Assembly: GCA_050260215.1 (NCBI GenBank)
Contig: JBLNBU010000262.1
Span: forward strand, 1 to 6,894
Direction of reading: 5' to 3'
Source of the DNA: JBLNBU01 sp050260215
GTDB lineage: Bacteria > Pseudomonadota > Alphaproteobacteria > Rhodospirillales > Magnetospirillaceae
Length of the DNA stretch: 6,894 nucleotides
Part shown: piece by piece, positions 6,322 to 6,894 of the stretch
How the letters are laid out: every line of letters starts with the position of its first letter
Position numbering within the stretch: position 1 is the stretch's first letter
The notes under the pieces: generated by a model
Told to the model about the DNA's origin: nothing
The model's database searches: none
What the model saw: the letters and a program-made list of their open reading frames with translations, nothing else
Translations under genes and position numbers: made by a program

Positions 6322-6894
6322 ATGGCAAGCCGCCGCGACGTGCTCAAGCTGATGGCCGCCTCGCTGGCCCTGGCCGGCTGCGACGGCCCTCAGCGCGACG
6401 CCAGGACCTATGTGGAGCGGCCCGAGGGCGTGGTCCCCGGCCGCCCCCAGCACTACGCCACCGCCTGGCCGCTGGCCGGCGTCGCCCAGCCGGTGATCGC
6501 CACCTGCCGCGAGGGCCGCCCGGTGAAGCTGGAGGGCAATCCCGACCACCCGGCCAGCGGCGGGGTGACCGACGCCTTCACCCAGGCAGCCATCCTGCAG
6601 CTCTACGATCCCGACCGCTCGTCGCTGGTGCTGCGGCGGGGCCAGATCGCGGGCTGGGGCGCGCTTTCGGCCGAATTGGCGGCTCGCGCCCAGCAGTGGG
6701 GACGCAGCCGGGGCAGGGGGCTGGCGCTCCTGACCGGTGCGGTGACCTCGCCGACGCTGCTGCGCCTGCTGACCGAGCTGGGCCGCCGCTGGCCCGAGGC
6801 GCGCTGGTACGCCTTCGAGCCGGGGGTGGGCAACCGCGCCGCCGGCCTGCGCCTGGCGTTCCGCCGCCGGGTCGAGGCCCATCCGCTGCTGGAC
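6322..6894 (+). CDS. actB: Alternative complex III subunit ActB, molybdopterin oxidoreductase-like/Fe-S protein (5' part only)
   Basis: Only 191 codons are present and the frame is open at the right edge; full ActB proteins are around 1,000 residues. Seen: the N-terminus carries SRRDVLK (residues 3-9), a good Tat twin-arginine motif, then a hydrophobic stretch ending in the lipobox LAGC with Cys20. After it come VERPEGVVPGRPQHYATAWP (31-50), CREGRPVKLEGNPDHPASGG (62-81) and ILQLYDPDRSS (91-101), segments recognisable from ActB and other Tat-type molybdopterin oxidoreductase-like proteins. Known: ActB fuses regions related to a molybdopterin-enzyme catalytic subunit and its iron-sulfur partner. 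It lacks the molybdenum cofactor but binds iron-sulfur clusters in the second half, which is not visible here. Inferred: export and lipid anchoring at Cys20 on the periplasmic face beside ActA. The start lies four bases after the actA stop with no clear Shine-Dalgarno sequence, suggesting translational coupling. The alternative is an isolated Tat-type oxidoreductase, but the upstream actA makes alternative complex III much more likely. Confidence 0.85.
   Translation, partial: MASRRDVLKLMAASLALAGCDGPQRDARTYVERPEGVVPGRPQHYATAWPLAGVAQPVIATCREGRPVKLEGNPDHPASGGVTDAFTQAAILQLYDPDRSSLVLRRGQIAGWGALSAELAARAQQWGRSRGRGLALLTGAVTSPTLLRLLTELGRRWPEARWYAFEPGVGNRAAGLRLAFRRRVEAHPLLD

Noticed and set aside
5520..6347. 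275-residue minus-strand open frame opposite actA
   Set aside because: actA on the plus strand has five CXXCH motifs and a membrane span. This frame has no recognisable domain and overlaps the start of the thiamine enzyme.
6289..6882. 197-residue minus-strand open frame at the right end
   Set aside because: It is antisense to the ActB reading frame, which carries a Tat motif, a lipobox and conserved family segments.
1..6894. RNA genes, CRISPR arrays, insertion sequences, att sites or strong intrinsic terminators
   Set aside because: None were seen. There is no spaced direct-repeat series and no hairpin followed by a T run, and almost all bases are covered by the five genes.

Overview
The window is very GC-rich, with third codon positions almost entirely G or C, and is packed with genes. 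It has five protein genes in two divergent groups, no RNA genes, no mobile elements and no arrays. It suggests a GC-rich respiratory bacterium, most plausibly a proteobacterium (perhaps alphaproteobacterial, Rhodospirillales-like). That guess rests on codon bias and the style of the protein families, not on a marker gene. Because the GC content is so high, long open frames occur opposite the real genes. The largest are 4-2754 on the plus strand and the extension of a minus-strand frame up to 5791; both are shadows.

Left and centre (1-5547, minus strand, read right to left). A tight three-gene unit encodes, in transcription order: (1) a 584-residue thiamine-diphosphate enzyme of the pyruvate oxidase (PoxB/YdaP-like) group; (2) a 359-residue enolase-superfamily protein with the full mandelate racemase-subgroup catalytic set; (3) a very large FAD- and Fe-S-binding 2-hydroxyacid dehydrogenase of the YdiJ/GlcD type, whose last residues run off the left edge. 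Genes 1 and 2 share one base (TGATG). Genes 2 and 3 are 16 bases apart, and the third gene has a near-perfect Shine-Dalgarno sequence. The three chemistries (alpha-proton abstraction from a carboxylate, oxidation of a 2-hydroxyacid, and thiamine-dependent handling of a 2-ketoacid) form a plausible short catabolic route. It resembles the mandelate pathway in logic, but its substrate cannot be read from sequence.

Right (5664-6894, plus strand). Across a 116-base divergent gap begin the first two genes of an alternative complex III (quinol:electron acceptor oxidoreductase) operon. These are actA, a membrane-anchored pentaheme cytochrome c, and the 5' third or less of actB, a molybdopterin-oxidoreductase-like/iron-sulfur subunit with a combined Tat motif and lipobox. 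The remaining act genes would lie beyond the right edge.

How they might work together. A PoxB-type oxidase and a YdiJ-type dehydrogenase both typically pass electrons to the membrane quinone pool or another respiratory acceptor, and alternative complex III withdraws electrons from quinol. The divergent arrangement could therefore join a carbon-oxidising module to a quinol-oxidising one. This is inference from context only. Genes 1-3 could equally be unrelated neighbours of the act operon.
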